Below, one piece after another: positions 11,301 through 19,724 of a stretch of 64,000 nt of DNA. The notes beneath the pieces were generated by a model that ran no database searches, had not been told where the DNA came from, and saw only the letters and a program-made list of their open reading frames with translations. A program made the position numbers and the translations under genes. The stretch spans positions 1-64,000 of the forward strand of contig NZ_SOBG01000010.1 of the NCBI RefSeq assembly GCF_004365575.1. Direction: 5' to 3'. Source of the stretch: Hypnocyclicus thermotrophus. Its GTDB lineage: Bacteria; Fusobacteriota; Fusobacteriia; Fusobacteriales; Fusobacteriaceae. Each line of letters begins with the position of its first letter. Within the stretch, counting starts at the first letter, position 1.

Positions 11301-11600
11301 TTCTACTGCTATATTTAATCCAGTTTGTCCGCCCATACCAGCTAAAATACTATCTGGTCTCTCTTTCTCGATAATTTTTTCTATAAACTCTACTGTTATT
11401 GGCTCTATATATACTTTATCTGCTGTTGTTTTATCTGTCATTATTGTAGCTGGATTACTATTTACAAGTATTACTTCTATTCCTTCTTCTTTTAAAGCAT
11501 TACATGCTTGCGTTCCTGAATAATCAAATTCTGCTGCTTGTCCAATTACTATTGGTCCAGAACCTATTACAAGTGTTTTTTTTATAGATTTATTTAACAA
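8394..11600 (-). CDS. carB: Carbamoyl-phosphate synthase large subunit
   Basis: The 1068-residue synthetase uses ammonia from CarA, bicarbonate and two ATP. Two homologous ATP-grasp halves are visible. The first begins with [20 protein letters not shown], the second near residue 560 with [20 protein letters not shown]. Each has an ATP-binding [10 protein letters not shown] or [13 protein letters not shown] stretch and an [14 protein letters not shown] or [11 protein letters not shown] motif. The C-terminal 130 residues form the MGS-like allosteric domain where UMP would act. The length is normal (about 1,070). It directly follows carA by 55 bases. Confidence 0.96.
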   Translation of the reverse strand: MLNKSIKKTLVIGSGPIVIGQAAEFDYSGTQACNALKEEGIEVILVNSNPATIMTDKTTADKVYIEPITVEFIEKIIEKERPDSILAGMGGQTGLNIAVELYDKGILDKYNVKVIGTSIKSIKRGEDRDLFKQAMEKIGEPIIQSKIVESLEEGEKFAAEIGYPVVVRPAYTLGGSGGGIADNPEELKNILLKGLKLSRVGQVLVEKSILGWKEIEYEVMRDGNGNCITVCNMENIDPVGIHTGDSIVVAPSQTLSDKEYQMLRTSAIKIINEIGVIGGCNVQFALNPDSFEYAIIEINPRVSRSSALASKATGYPIAKVGAKLALGYTLDEIKNDVTGKTYACFEPALDYVVVKIPKWPFDKFKEANKILGTKMMATGEIMAISSNFESAFLKGIRSLEIGQHNLVHKLASKRSIEELKKRIQKPDDERIFDLVELLRRGYFKRNLAKLTGIDIFFIEKFEWIVKLEEHLKALNLENLTPELLKDLKRKGFSDKGIAELMGIDELDIYNKRIEYKIKPTYKMVDTCAAEFEAISPYYYSTYDEFDEVEITDKKSVAVIGSGPIRIGQGIEFDYCTVHSIKALQKLGYETIIINNNPETVSTDFSIADKLYFEPLVSEDVLNIIEKEKPIGVILQFGGQTAIKLAKILDEKGIKILGTSYDKIDEAEDRERFEDLMERLSINRPKGKAIWSVKDGIKTAKILEYPVLVRPSYVLGGQGMEICYDKVNLIKYLENSFDRDPENPILIDKYLNGIELEVDAICDGEEILIPGIMQHLERAGIHSGDSITIYPTQDISKEIEEKILDYTKKIAKELNVIGMINIQFIEFKGELYIIEVNPRSSRTVPYISKITGVPMIEIATNCIFGKKLKELPYGTGIYKRADLVAVKVPVFSTEKLSNVEVSLGPEMKSTGEVLGVAKTVEEAIYKGLIASNKDYTKIGKNVLVTVKDSDKQELIDIAKRLIKLKFNLIATEGTHNFLKENGIESEIINKITEGYPNILDKLKNREIDLVINTPTKANNVQSDGFKIRRTAIEYGIEIITSLDTLNAVINILENKIHKNVQEVFDINEI

Positions 11601-11655
11601 TTTTTATTCCCCCTCTATATTACTTTTGATTTAATAATTTTTAATAAATTTTTCT

Positions 11656-12705
11656 TTAATCTAACATTTTTAAAAAATCATCGAAAATATAAGCTGTTTC
11701 TTCAGGCCCTGGTGCTGCTTCTGGGTGAAATTGTACACTTCTAATATTTAAATTCTCTATTTTCATTCCTTCTACACTATTATCATTTAAATTTATATGC
11801 GTAAGTGTAGCTCCTTTGGGAAGTTTATCTACTACATATCCATGATTTTGTGAGGTTATATAAATTTTATTTTTCTCCAAATCCCTTACAGGATGATTTC
11901 CGCCTCTATGCCCAAATTTTAATTTTACTGTATTTCCTCCAAGTGCAAGTGATAATAATTGATGTCCAAGGCATATTCCCCAAATTGGTTTTTTACCTGC
12001 TAATTTTTTTATGTTTTCTATTATTTCTGGAATATCTTTTGGATCTCCTGGTCCATTTGATAAAAATATAGCTTCTATATCACTATTTAATATCTCTTCT
12101 GATTTAGTATATGCAGGAAATACCGTTATATCGCACTCTCTTTTTTTAAATGATTCTATTATATTTTCTTTTATCCCAAAATCTAATATTCCTACTTTTT
12201 TACCTATTCCTGAAATTCTATATTTTTCTTTACACGTAACATTTTTTACAGCTTCTTCATTAGTAAAATTATCAAATTTTTCTTTTAATTCTTTTTGAGT
12301 AAGTTCTTTTGTTGTAATTATTGCTTTCATAGTTCCTTTATCTCTTATAAGTTTTGTAAGATACCTTGTATCTAGTCCTTTAATTCCCATTATCTTATTT
12401 TGTTTTAAAAAAGCTCCTATACTTAATTCACATCTAAAATTATTTGGTAATTTTGCTTCTTCTTTAATAACAAACCCTTTTACTTTTATTCCTTTTGATT
12501 GCATATCTTCAAGATTTATCCCATAATTACCTATTAATGGATAAGTTGTAATAACTATTTGTCCATAATATGATGGATCTGTTAAAAGTTCTTGATATCC
12601 TGTCATAGATGTATTAAATACTAATTCACCTACTGTTTCTGAAATATAACCAAATGCCTTCCCTTGAAATACTTCTCCTGTTTCAAGAATTAATTTTGCT
12701 TTCAT
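11656..12705 (-). CDS. carA: Carbamoyl-phosphate synthase small (glutaminase) subunit
   Basis: Class I glutamine amidotransferase of 349 residues that feeds ammonia to CarB. The nucleophile elbow WGICLGHQL carries the cysteine (about residue 243), and SVQFHPEAAPGP holds the histidine and glutamate of the triad. The N-terminal half has the small-subunit signature FNTSMTGYQE. The start is set by AAGGGGG six bases upstream. Only a few bases separate this ribosome-binding site from the T-run of the upstream terminator, so expression of the operon depends on readthrough of that hairpin. Confidence 0.95.
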   Translation of the reverse strand: MKAKLILETGEVFQGKAFGYISETVGELVFNTSMTGYQELLTDPSYYGQIVITTYPLIGNYGINLEDMQSKGIKVKGFVIKEEAKLPNNFRCELSIGAFLKQNKIMGIKGLDTRYLTKLIRDKGTMKAIITTKELTQKELKEKFDNFTNEEAVKNVTCKEKYRISGIGKKVGILDFGIKENIIESFKKRECDITVFPAYTKSEEILNSDIEAIFLSNGPGDPKDIPEIIENIKKLAGKKPIWGICLGHQLLSLALGGNTVKLKFGHRGGNHPVRDLEKNKIYITSQNHGYVVDKLPKGATLTHINLNDNSVEGMKIENLNIRSVQFHPEAAPGPEETAYIFDDFLKMLD

Positions 12706-12720
12706 TTTTTCCCCCTTACA

Positions 12721-12766
12721 TAAAAAAAGAGCAGTAACTACTAAAATTAATTAGTAGATACTACTC
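12721..12766 (-). terminator. Attenuator terminator in the pyr operon leader
   Basis: On the minus strand, GAGTAGTATCTACTAA pairs with TTAGTAGTTACTGCTC. The stem is about 15 bp with one mismatch and a G-U pair, and seven T residues follow. It lies between the promoter and the carA ribosome-binding site, so it can only serve as a conditional terminator. The stop codon of the 70-codon leader frame is in its loop (12747-12749), and the last sense codons form the 5' arm of the stem. Confidence 0.85.
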
Positions 12767-12959
12767 CTATATTTATATTTAAATTATTTAATAACAAAAA
12801 CTTTATCAAAAACAATATATTAATATCAAAAATATATTGTTTTAAAAAATTAAATTTTTTAAAAACTTTATATTTCATAAATTTCTTTTTAAAAAAACTT
12901 TTTTTTATTTTCAGTGGTAATATATTAATTTTATTTTTAAATTTTATAAATTTTTTCAT
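12747..12959 (-). CDS. Putative pyr operon leader peptide, 70 residues
   Basis: Starts MKKFIKFKNK and ends NIGVVSTN, with GGAGGTGG five bases before the ATG, one of the best ribosome-binding sites in the window. It is almost wholly Lys, Phe, Ile, Leu and Asn, encoded by A- and U-only codons. The transcript carries several runs of five to eight U (for example near 12895-12905). I recognise no protein family. Its stop lies in the loop of the terminator before carA, so a ribosome close behind RNA polymerase would cover the 5' arm and prevent termination, as known for E. coli pyrBI/pyrL. The longer form starting at 13037 would cross the promoter and is rejected. Confidence 0.65.
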   Translation of the reverse strand: MKKFIKFKNKINILPLKIKKSFFKKKFMKYKVFKKFNFLKQYIFDINILFLIKFLLLNNLNINIGVVSTN

Positions 12960-12995
12960 AAATACCACCTCCATACTTGAACTCAAATTGTAGAT

Positions 12996-13024
12996 AGTAT
13001 AGCAGAAAAATATTTTTTTGTAAA
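12996..13024 (-). promoter_or_regulatory. Promoter of the pyr operon
   Basis: Minus-strand TTTACA (13019-13024), a 17-base spacer, then TATACT (12996-13001). TGC just before the -10 also makes an extended -10. The predicted transcript begins near 12989 and would carry a leader of about 280 bases before carA. Confidence 0.8.
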
Positions 13025-13107
13025 GTTTTTTATGCAATTAATTATACAACATTCCCTAAAAATATTTTTATCATATTATTTATCTTTAATAAATAAAATA
13101 ATAATGT

Positions 13108-13113
13108 TATAAT
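13108..13113 (+). promoter_or_regulatory. Extended -10 promoter of the metallopeptidase gene
   Basis: TGTTATAAT sits 29 bases before the start codon of the peptidase gene and gives an extended -10. The -35 region is poor. It is divergent from the pyr promoter about 100 bases away. Confidence 0.5.
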
Positions 13114-13141
13114 TTATTATATTTATTTAAAGAGGTGAATT

Positions 13142-15697
13142 ATGAAAAAACTAACTATTTTATTTTTATTTTTAATAATTTCTATTTTGACTTTTACAAA
13201 TAAACTAGATGATTATAAAGTATTTTCTACAAATAATTTTGAAATTTTTTATCCTAAGGATTATGAATACAAAGCTATAAAAGTTGCTTATTTTTTAGAG
13301 AAATATAGAAATAACACAATAAATTTTGTAGGAAAAGAAAATAATGAAAAAATAAAAATAATTATTAACGATGCAGGCACTTATTCAAACGGATATGCAA
13401 ACAGTTTAGATAATAGTATTACTATCTATGCAAATACGCCCTCTACTACAACTGAATTTGGATATATGAATGATTGGGAAAGATTAGTATCTGTACATGA
13501 ATTTACTCACATAGCTCAAATTAATAACATGGATAATAATTATACAATATTAAATAAATTTAATAGTTATATAAAACCAAATATGTTTGTTCCTAATTGG
13601 ATTATAGAAGGAATTGCTGTAATAAATGAATCTAAAATAGATAGATTTGATGGAAGATTAAATACTGGATATTTTGATGCTCTTATAAATGCTAAAGTCA
13701 ATTACAATGATTTTCCAAATTTATTAGAAATGAATTATTATCATGATAGTTTCCCTAGTGGTCAATATTATTTATATGGTTCTAAATTTTTAGATTTCTT
13801 AGAAAAAAAATATGATAGTAAAACTTTAACCTCTTTTTTCGATAAACAAGGTAAAAATTATTTTGCTACTTCTTTTGGAATATTTTTTCCAATGTTTGGA
13901 ATTGATAATAGTGCAAAAAAAAGCTTCGGTAAACCTTTTAAAGATTTATATAATGAATGGAAATTATATGAGTATAAAAATGCACAAAAATATAAATTAA
14001 ATAAAAATAATATTCTAATTAATACAAAAGAAAGTGATAATTATTTTTCTTTAAATCCGTATAAAAAGAAAATATTTTATTTTAAAAGAGAAAAAATATC
14101 GAATGAGCCTTTTGACTATCAAAATAGGTATTTTTTAATAGAATATGATACTATAACAAAAAAAGAAAATATTTTAATCAAATTAAATTCAGCTCCGACT
14201 ACCCAAATGGAAATATATAATAATAAAATATATTTTTCAACTAATGAAATATCAAAAAATTATAAAAATTTTGAAAATAATTCTATTGGCTATAATAAAC
14301 AATTATTTAGTTATGATTTAAATAATAATAAATTAAAAAAATTATACAAAGGTAACTTTAGAGATTTTACAATTTATAATAACAAAATTTTATTATCAAA
14401 AGAAAAAAAAGGAAGTTATGGAAGTGAAATAATTGATATTAATAACAAATTAATATTTTCAACAAATAGATTTATTGATGAAATTTTAATTTATAATAAC
14501 AAATTTTATTTAGTTAATAAAAAAGAGTTTGGAAGCTATAATATATCAATGTTAGATATAAAAAATAATAAATTAATAGATATAATAAACTCTCCTTGGC
14601 ATGAAACAAATATAAAAATTTTTAATAATTTCCTTTATTATACTTCAAATAAGAATTCAAAAATTAATAGTTATCGATATAATTTAAAAAATAAGAGTAT
14701 CGAAATATTATCCAATAATTTATATTCTGCTGAAGGAATAATTTTAGATGATTTTTTGTACTATATTGCTCTTACAAATAATGGTAAAATAATTAATAAA
14801 ATAAATTTTATACCTGATAATAATAAATCTAAAAACACAATAAAATATTTTGAAAATAAAAAAGAAATATCTGTTTTGAACAATATAAATATTTATAAAA
14901 AAAATAAAAATATTAATATAGAAAATAAAAAATATTTATTAAAACCATATTATAATACATTAGGTAATTTAGAACTTGGTACTCAAGATGCTCTCGGAAT
15001 AAATAAATTTTATTTTAAAAGCAACTACTCTTTTGATTATATAAAAGCTATTTATGAAAATAACTATTTCAATTCTACTAAAATTTATCTTAGCAAAATA
15101 ATAGATGATGATAATAGCTTAATATTTACACTAAATTACAATCTATATAAAAATTTAAATAATTTTATTAATAATATAACTCTTGTCTATATTACAGACT
15201 TTAGTTCAAATATTTTAGGTGATACTATTAGTTTAAATAAAAATAAATACGATCTAACTTTAAAAAATTATTTTAATATTACTAATTATGGAAATAAAAA
15301 TACTATTAATTTAAATATAAAAAACAAATATTTTACAAATAAGTTATATTTAAATCATTATTACAATTATAATATTACTAATTATTTTAGAGGATATGGC
15401 AAAATCAATATAGAAACCAATAAAAATAATAATTATTTTAATAGCTTAGATAATGTATTTAAAATATTTAAAATAAGAAATGGTTTATGGAATCCAAATA
15501 TTTTTATTGGTGATATTTACGCTAACCTTTTCTTTGACAATTTATTATTAAATAATAACTCTTATTATAGTTATGGATTTGAATTAATCTCTGAATTAGG
15601 TATGGCAAACTCTTTATTATTAGCTCCTAAAATAGGATGGGCTAAAAATAATGATAATGAAAAAGAGATCTATTTTGGATTTTATGGTGAATTATAA
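13142..15697 (+). CDS. Gluzincin (peptidase MA-like) metalloprotease with C-terminal beta-rich, probable outer-membrane region
   Basis: The 851-residue exported protein opens with a signal peptide (MKKLTILFLFLIISILTFTN). The zinc site HEFTH is at about residues 119-123. A downstream WIIEGIAV near 156 supplies the expected glutamate ligand, so this is a gluzincin of the peptidase MA type. Residues of roughly 290-570 contain repeated short beta units such as YNNKIYFST and YNNKILLSK, resembling a TolB-like propeller. The last 230 residues alternate polar and aromatic residues like a beta-barrel. I infer a surface-anchored protease. The final residue is Leu rather than the usual aromatic barrel terminus. 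The start has AGAGGTG eight bases upstream. It stands alone and ends in a shared terminator. Confidence 0.75.
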   Translation: MKKLTILFLFLIISILTFTNKLDDYKVFSTNNFEIFYPKDYEYKAIKVAYFLEKYRNNTINFVGKENNEKIKIIINDAGTYSNGYANSLDNSITIYANTPSTTTEFGYMNDWERLVSVHEFTHIAQINNMDNNYTILNKFNSYIKPNMFVPNWIIEGIAVINESKIDRFDGRLNTGYFDALINAKVNYNDFPNLLEMNYYHDSFPSGQYYLYGSKFLDFLEKKYDSKTLTSFFDKQGKNYFATSFGIFFPMFGIDNSAKKSFGKPFKDLYNEWKLYEYKNAQKYKLNKNNILINTKESDNYFSLNPYKKKIFYFKREKISNEPFDYQNRYFLIEYDTITKKENILIKLNSAPTTQMEIYNNKIYFSTNEISKNYKNFENNSIGYNKQLFSYDLNNNKLKKLYKGNFRDFTIYNNKILLSKEKKGSYGSEIIDINNKLIFSTNRFIDEILIYNNKFYLVNKKEFGSYNISMLDIKNNKLIDIINSPWHETNIKIFNNFLYYTSNKNSKINSYRYNLKNKSIEILSNNLYSAEGIILDDFLYYIALTNNGKIINKINFIPDNNKSKNTIKYFENKKEISVLNNINIYKKNKNINIENKKYLLKPYYNTLGNLELGTQDALGINKFYFKSNYSFDYIKAIYENNYFNSTKIYLSKIIDDDNSLIFTLNYNLYKNLNNFINNITLVYITDFSSNILGDTISLNKNKYDLTLKNYFNITNYGNKNTINLNIKNKYFTNKLYLNHYYNYNITNYFRGYGKINIETNKNNNYFNSLDNVFKIFKIRNGLWNPNIFIGDIYANLFFDNLLLNNNSYYSYGFELISELGMANSLLLAPKIGWAKNNDNEKEIYFGFYGEL

Positions 15698-15701
15698 ATA
15701 T

Positions 15702-15741
15702 GAATAATAAAAACCTCTCTAAAGAGAGGTTTTTATTATTC
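15702..15741. terminator. Bidirectional terminator, 19-bp perfect stem
   Basis: GAATAATAAAAACCTCTCT is followed two bases later by its exact reverse complement. The A-run on one side and T-run on the other serve both the peptidase gene and the convergent exporter operon; it overlaps the last codons of the permease gene. Confidence 0.9.
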
Positions 15742-16944
15742 ATGACGTAAAGCTTCGATAGGATTAAGTTTTGAAGCTTTTATTGCTGGTACTACACCAA
15801 ATACTATCCCTATAATTGAAGAAACTGATATCGCTATTATAAATATATTTAAGCTAAGTATTGGAACGATTTTAATAAACTTTCCAATTAATTGTGCACC
15901 AAAATAACCTATTAATAAACCTAAAATCCCGCCTACTATTGTTAAAATAAGAGCTTCTACTAAAAATTGAAATAATATATCTTTATTTTTAGCACCAATT
16001 GCTTTTCTTATTCCTATCTCTCTTGTTCTCTCTGTTACACTTACTAGCATAATATTCATTACTCCTATACCTCCTACAAATAGAGATATTGCAGCAACTG
16101 CACTAATAAATAAAGCTGCTAAAGAAAGTATTTTATTAAAACTTTCAAGAGCTTGACTTAATTCTTTACTTATTTTATAAATCCCTTTATTTTTCTTTAC
16201 TCTCTCTAATAGTTTTAGTGCTTCATTTCCTACTCTAGCTTTTTCATTAATATCTTTTACTCTTATTGAAATATATCCACTTTCTCTAATATTATGATAT
16301 TTTTTCAATGTTCTATAAGGAATTACTGCCATAAATATATCATCTCTTATTGTTTCAGAAAGTTTTTTCATTATATTTTCAATTACTCCAATAATTATAT
16401 ATGTTTCTTTTCTTCCGTCTGTTATAAAATCTATTTTTTCTCCTATGACATCTACTTTACCAAATTTCTTTTTAGCTAATAGATCATCAATAATTACCAC
16501 TTTTCTTTTTAACCTATTATCTATTTCAAATATATTTCTTCCATATAATAATTTCATAGAAGATATTCTTAATATATCACTATTTCCACCACTTATCTGA
16601 ATCCACTTTTTATCCTCACCTAAATCTATTTGAACATACGCATCTTTTATAAGTGATATTGAATCTACTCCATTTATAGTTTTCAAATAATCTATATCCT
16701 CTTCTGTAAACATATCTTTTCTTTTTATTTGAACATCTGGATTAGGTTCTATTCTAATATCTATATTATTTTTACTAATTTCATTTAAATTTTTTACAAT
16801 TCCTTCTTGAAATCCTTTTCCAATAGTTGATATCATTATTACAGAGGATATTCCTATTATTATTCCAAGCATAGTCAAAAAGGAACGCATTTTATTACTT
16901 CTCAAAGTATTAAAAGCTGAGAAAATCCCTTCTTTTATATTCAC
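15736..16944 (-). CDS. MacB/FtsX-type ABC transporter permease
   Basis: Inner-membrane permease of 402 residues. TM1 (about 20-42, SFLTMLGIIIGISSVIMI) is followed by a large periplasmic MacB_PCD domain of about 220 residues. Three C-terminal TM segments follow, with the family signature ERTREIGIRKAIGAK at about 308-322. It lacks the ATP-binding domain that MacB proteins carry at the N-terminus, so it must work with a separate ATPase; none is encoded in this operon. It lies nine bases after the adaptor gene and is the last gene of the exporter operon. The substrate is unknown; peptides or drugs are possible by family analogy. Confidence 0.88.
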   Translation of the reverse strand: MNIKEGIFSAFNTLRSNKMRSFLTMLGIIIGISSVIMISTIGKGFQEGIVKNLNEISKNNIDIRIEPNPDVQIKRKDMFTEEDIDYLKTINGVDSISLIKDAYVQIDLGEDKKWIQISGGNSDILRISSMKLLYGRNIFEIDNRLKRKVVIIDDLLAKKKFGKVDVIGEKIDFITDGRKETYIIIGVIENIMKKLSETIRDDIFMAVIPYRTLKKYHNIRESGYISIRVKDINEKARVGNEALKLLERVKKNKGIYKISKELSQALESFNKILSLAALFISAVAAISLFVGGIGVMNIMLVSVTERTREIGIRKAIGAKNKDILFQFLVEALILTIVGGILGLLIGYFGAQLIGKFIKIVPILSLNIFIIAISVSSIIGIVFGVVPAIKASKLNPIEALRHE

Positions 16945-16953
16945 GTTTTCCTC

Positions 16954-18363
16954 CTAGTTTTCTATTACATTTACTTTCATATTATTTTTTAAATCTAATG
17001 ATGGATTTTTTACAATTTTAGTATTTTCATCTAATTTTGTTTCTATTATTTCTGTTTCATTTAAATTTTCTATTCCTGTTTTTATTTCTACTTTTTTTAA
17101 TTTATTATTTTCTACTATATAAATATATTTTTTATTATTATCATAAACTATATCTATACTTGGTACAATTAAAGTATTTTTACTTTTATTTGTAATTATT
17201 TCTATATCAACATCATAACCAGGTTTCAATTTTGTATCTTTATCTATTACAAGTATCTCTATTCCAACTACTGTTTCTATATATCCTTGTTCTTGTTTTT
17301 GTTCGGCTATATTTGATATTTTTGTTATTTTTCCATTATAATAACCATTTTCTAATATATCTGTTTTTATTCTTACCATGTCTCCTATTTTTATTTTTCC
17401 TATATCATATGTGGGAACATCTGTTTTTATTATCATATTAGTAGTATTAGCTAATACTATTAATGGCTTTTCTGTATCTGTCAGCATATTTTTTTCTGCT
17501 CGAATAGATAATATAACTCCATCAAATGGACTTATTAATTTACCTTTTATTTTTTCTAAATTTTTCTCTTTTTCTTTTAATTGAATGTTATATTTTTTTA
17601 AATTATTTTCAGTGATTTTTATATTATTTTCTCTCTTCTCTAAATCAGTATTATAATTTTTTATTATTATGTCATATATTTTTTTATATAATTCTATTTC
17701 CAATTTCCTATTTTCAATTTCTTGATTTTTATTATATATTTCATAATCTTTTGCTGCCATTTCATTTTCTAAATCAATTTTTTGATTTCTCAACTCTGTT
17801 AGTTCATCTTTAGATAAACCACCGTCTTTAAATAACTCTTCTTTTTCTTTTAAATTTTTTATAAAAGTATCGTATTTTATACTAAATGCTTTTTTTTGCT
17901 TTTCTAAAAGCTCTAAGTTCATTTCTAAATTTTCTAAATTTTTTTCTTTTGTTTCTATTTCATATTTTTTTTGTAAAATTTCTATATTATTTATATCTTT
18001 TTTTAATAATTTTAGGTTTATTTTTTCATTTTCTATATCTAGATTTAATAATTTTATTTCATTTAAAAGTCTTTCTTTTTCATTATTATCAAATAATATT
18101 AATGTATCATTTTTCTCTACTCTATCTCCTATTTTATATTTTACTTCTTTTACTTTTTGAACTATTGAAGAATAAAGTTCTTTTACCTCTTTTGCATCTA
18201 CTTTTCCTTTAGCTTTTACTATTTCTTCTATATCTTTTTTTACAATACTATCAACTTTTACATACACATTATTTTTAATTCTTTTATCATCTTTTTTTAC
18301 AAATTTTACCACAATTATTGCTAATAAAATTATTATAGCTCCTATAAATATCTTCTTTTTCAT
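16954..18363 (-). CDS. MacA/HlyD-family periplasmic adaptor protein
   Basis: Membrane-fusion protein of 469 residues. An N-terminal anchor (about 4-21) is followed by a lipoyl/barrel-sandwich half (YSSIVQKVKEVKYKIGD, about 64-80). A long alpha-hairpin of Lys/Glu-rich coiled coil covers roughly 95-275, then the second lipoyl half (GKLISPFDGVI) and a beta-barrel domain. The hairpin would dock onto the TolC-like protein encoded just upstream. The start has AAAGGAAT upstream. The coiled coil is long for a MacA homologue. Confidence 0.88.
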   Translation of the reverse strand: MKKKIFIGAIIILLAIIVVKFVKKDDKRIKNNVYVKVDSIVKKDIEEIVKAKGKVDAKEVKELYSSIVQKVKEVKYKIGDRVEKNDTLILFDNNEKERLLNEIKLLNLDIENEKINLKLLKKDINNIEILQKKYEIETKEKNLENLEMNLELLEKQKKAFSIKYDTFIKNLKEKEELFKDGGLSKDELTELRNQKIDLENEMAAKDYEIYNKNQEIENRKLEIELYKKIYDIIIKNYNTDLEKRENNIKITENNLKKYNIQLKEKEKNLEKIKGKLISPFDGVILSIRAEKNMLTDTEKPLIVLANTTNMIIKTDVPTYDIGKIKIGDMVRIKTDILENGYYNGKITKISNIAEQKQEQGYIETVVGIEILVIDKDTKLKPGYDVDIEIITNKSKNTLIVPSIDIVYDNNKKYIYIVENNKLKKVEIKTGIENLNETEIIETKLDENTKIVKNPSLDLKNNMKVNVIEN

Positions 18364-18375
18364 TATAATTCCTTT

Positions 18376-19629
18376 CTAAAATTTATATTTATTATATTTT
18401 TCTACTTGTAATTCTATTTTTTTAGCTTCAATCAAATAATTGTTAAGTTCTATATCTAAATTATTTAATTCTTCTTCTTTTTTAATAAAATCTATCAAAC
18501 TAATTTCTCCTGATTCGTATAGTTTATTATATATTTTTAATTCTTGTTTTTTGTATTCTATTTTATCTTTTGTTTTTTCGATATTTAATACAAGCTTATT
18601 ATAGTTAATTTTTATGTTTTCTATTTCGCTATTTATATCTTTTAAATTGTTTTCATTATTTATTATTATATTTTCATAATCATATTCACTACTTTTTTTA
18701 TTATAATTAATAATATTAAACTTTTTACTTACTGTCAATCCTACTTTATATCCATTATTTTTAATATCATAATTTGTATAAAAAGATAAATCAGGTATCT
18801 CTACTTTTTTATAATACTCTTTTTGTTTTAAAATTAACTCTTTATTTAATTTTAATATTTCTTTTGTTGTATATTTATAATCTGATAAATCTAAAGTATA
18901 ATTATATTCTAAATTTTCATTAAATTTATTTTCATCCTCTTCTATTCTAATTAAATTATAAAATTCATTTTTTAATATAAATATATCTTTTCTCAATAAT
19001 TCATAATCCAACTGACTATTTTTATATTCTAATTCATATAAATCTAATTCCAATTTTTTTATTTTTCCAAATTTAAATTTTTTCTCAAGTAAATCTTTTT
19101 CTTTCTTTAGATTTTTTAAATATTTTTGTTTGATTTTTATTTCTTTATTTAATTTTACTATATCATAATATTTATTAATAATATTATCTATATAACTGTA
19201 TTTTTCATTTATTAAATTTAATTTTTCTATTTTATTATCTATTTTTTTATTATTATATAAATATTTTTCATCACTATTATAAAAATCTAATATATTTTTT
19301 TCATAACTTATAATATTTGAAGAAATTTCATCTATATCTCTATCAATACTAAGAGAATAACTAAAATCACCATAAGACGCCGTTAAATCAAAATAATGAG
19401 AATTTATTCCTTTTATGGTATAATCTTTTGAAAAATAATCACTTAATGATAAATTAAAATTATTATACTTTCTTAATTTCAATTCTTTTTCTTTTAACTC
19501 CATTTTTTTTATATTATTATTATATATTGTTTTATTACTCTCTAAATACTTTTGAATATAATAATTGATACTATATTCTTGTGCATAAATATTTAAAGTA
19601 ATTATAATAAATAATAAAAATTTTTTCAC
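18376..19629 (-). CDS. TolC-like outer-membrane efflux protein
   Basis: Outer-membrane factor of 417 residues with a signal peptide cleaved after about residue 16 (LNIYA/QEYS). Two related halves rich in Lys/Glu/Leu helices carry the family pattern KKEKDLLEKKFKFGKIKKLE (about 180-199) and KQELKIYNKLYESGEISLID (near 370-389). These are the equivalents of the repeated gain-of-function motif of TolC proteins. The start codon is GTG with GGAGGTG six bases upstream. It is first in the operon, followed by adaptor and permease, giving a tripartite exporter that spans both membranes and supports a diderm host. Confidence 0.85.
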   Translation of the reverse strand: MKKFLLFIIITLNIYAQEYSINYYIQKYLESNKTIYNNNIKKMELKEKELKLRKYNNFNLSLSDYFSKDYTIKGINSHYFDLTASYGDFSYSLSIDRDIDEISSNIISYEKNILDFYNSDEKYLYNNKKIDNKIEKLNLINEKYSYIDNIINKYYDIVKLNKEIKIKQKYLKNLKKEKDLLEKKFKFGKIKKLELDLYELEYKNSQLDYELLRKDIFILKNEFYNLIRIEEDENKFNENLEYNYTLDLSDYKYTTKEILKLNKELILKQKEYYKKVEIPDLSFYTNYDIKNNGYKVGLTVSKKFNIINYNKKSSEYDYENIIINNENNLKDINSEIENIKINYNKLVLNIEKTKDKIEYKKQELKIYNKLYESGEISLIDFIKKEEELNNLDIELNNYLIEAKKIELQVEKYNKYKF

Positions 19630-19698
19630 AAAAACACCTCCATTTTAATTATATTACTATTTTAACAAATTTTAATAAATTTTACCTTAAAATTTATT

Positions 19699-19724
19699 AA
19701 AAAAAGAGGCATAAGCCTCTTTTT
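19699..19724 (-). terminator. Terminator after the GGDEF-EAL gene
   Basis: AAAAAGAGGC, a four-base loop, and GCCTCTTTTT. It abuts the stop codon of the diguanylate-signalling gene and has a T-run on the minus strand. Confidence 0.85.

Noticed and set aside
12747-13037. Longer 96-codon version of the pyr leader frame
   Set aside because: Its start lies upstream of the predicted promoter -35 and has no ribosome-binding site; the internal ATG with GGAGGTGG is preferred.
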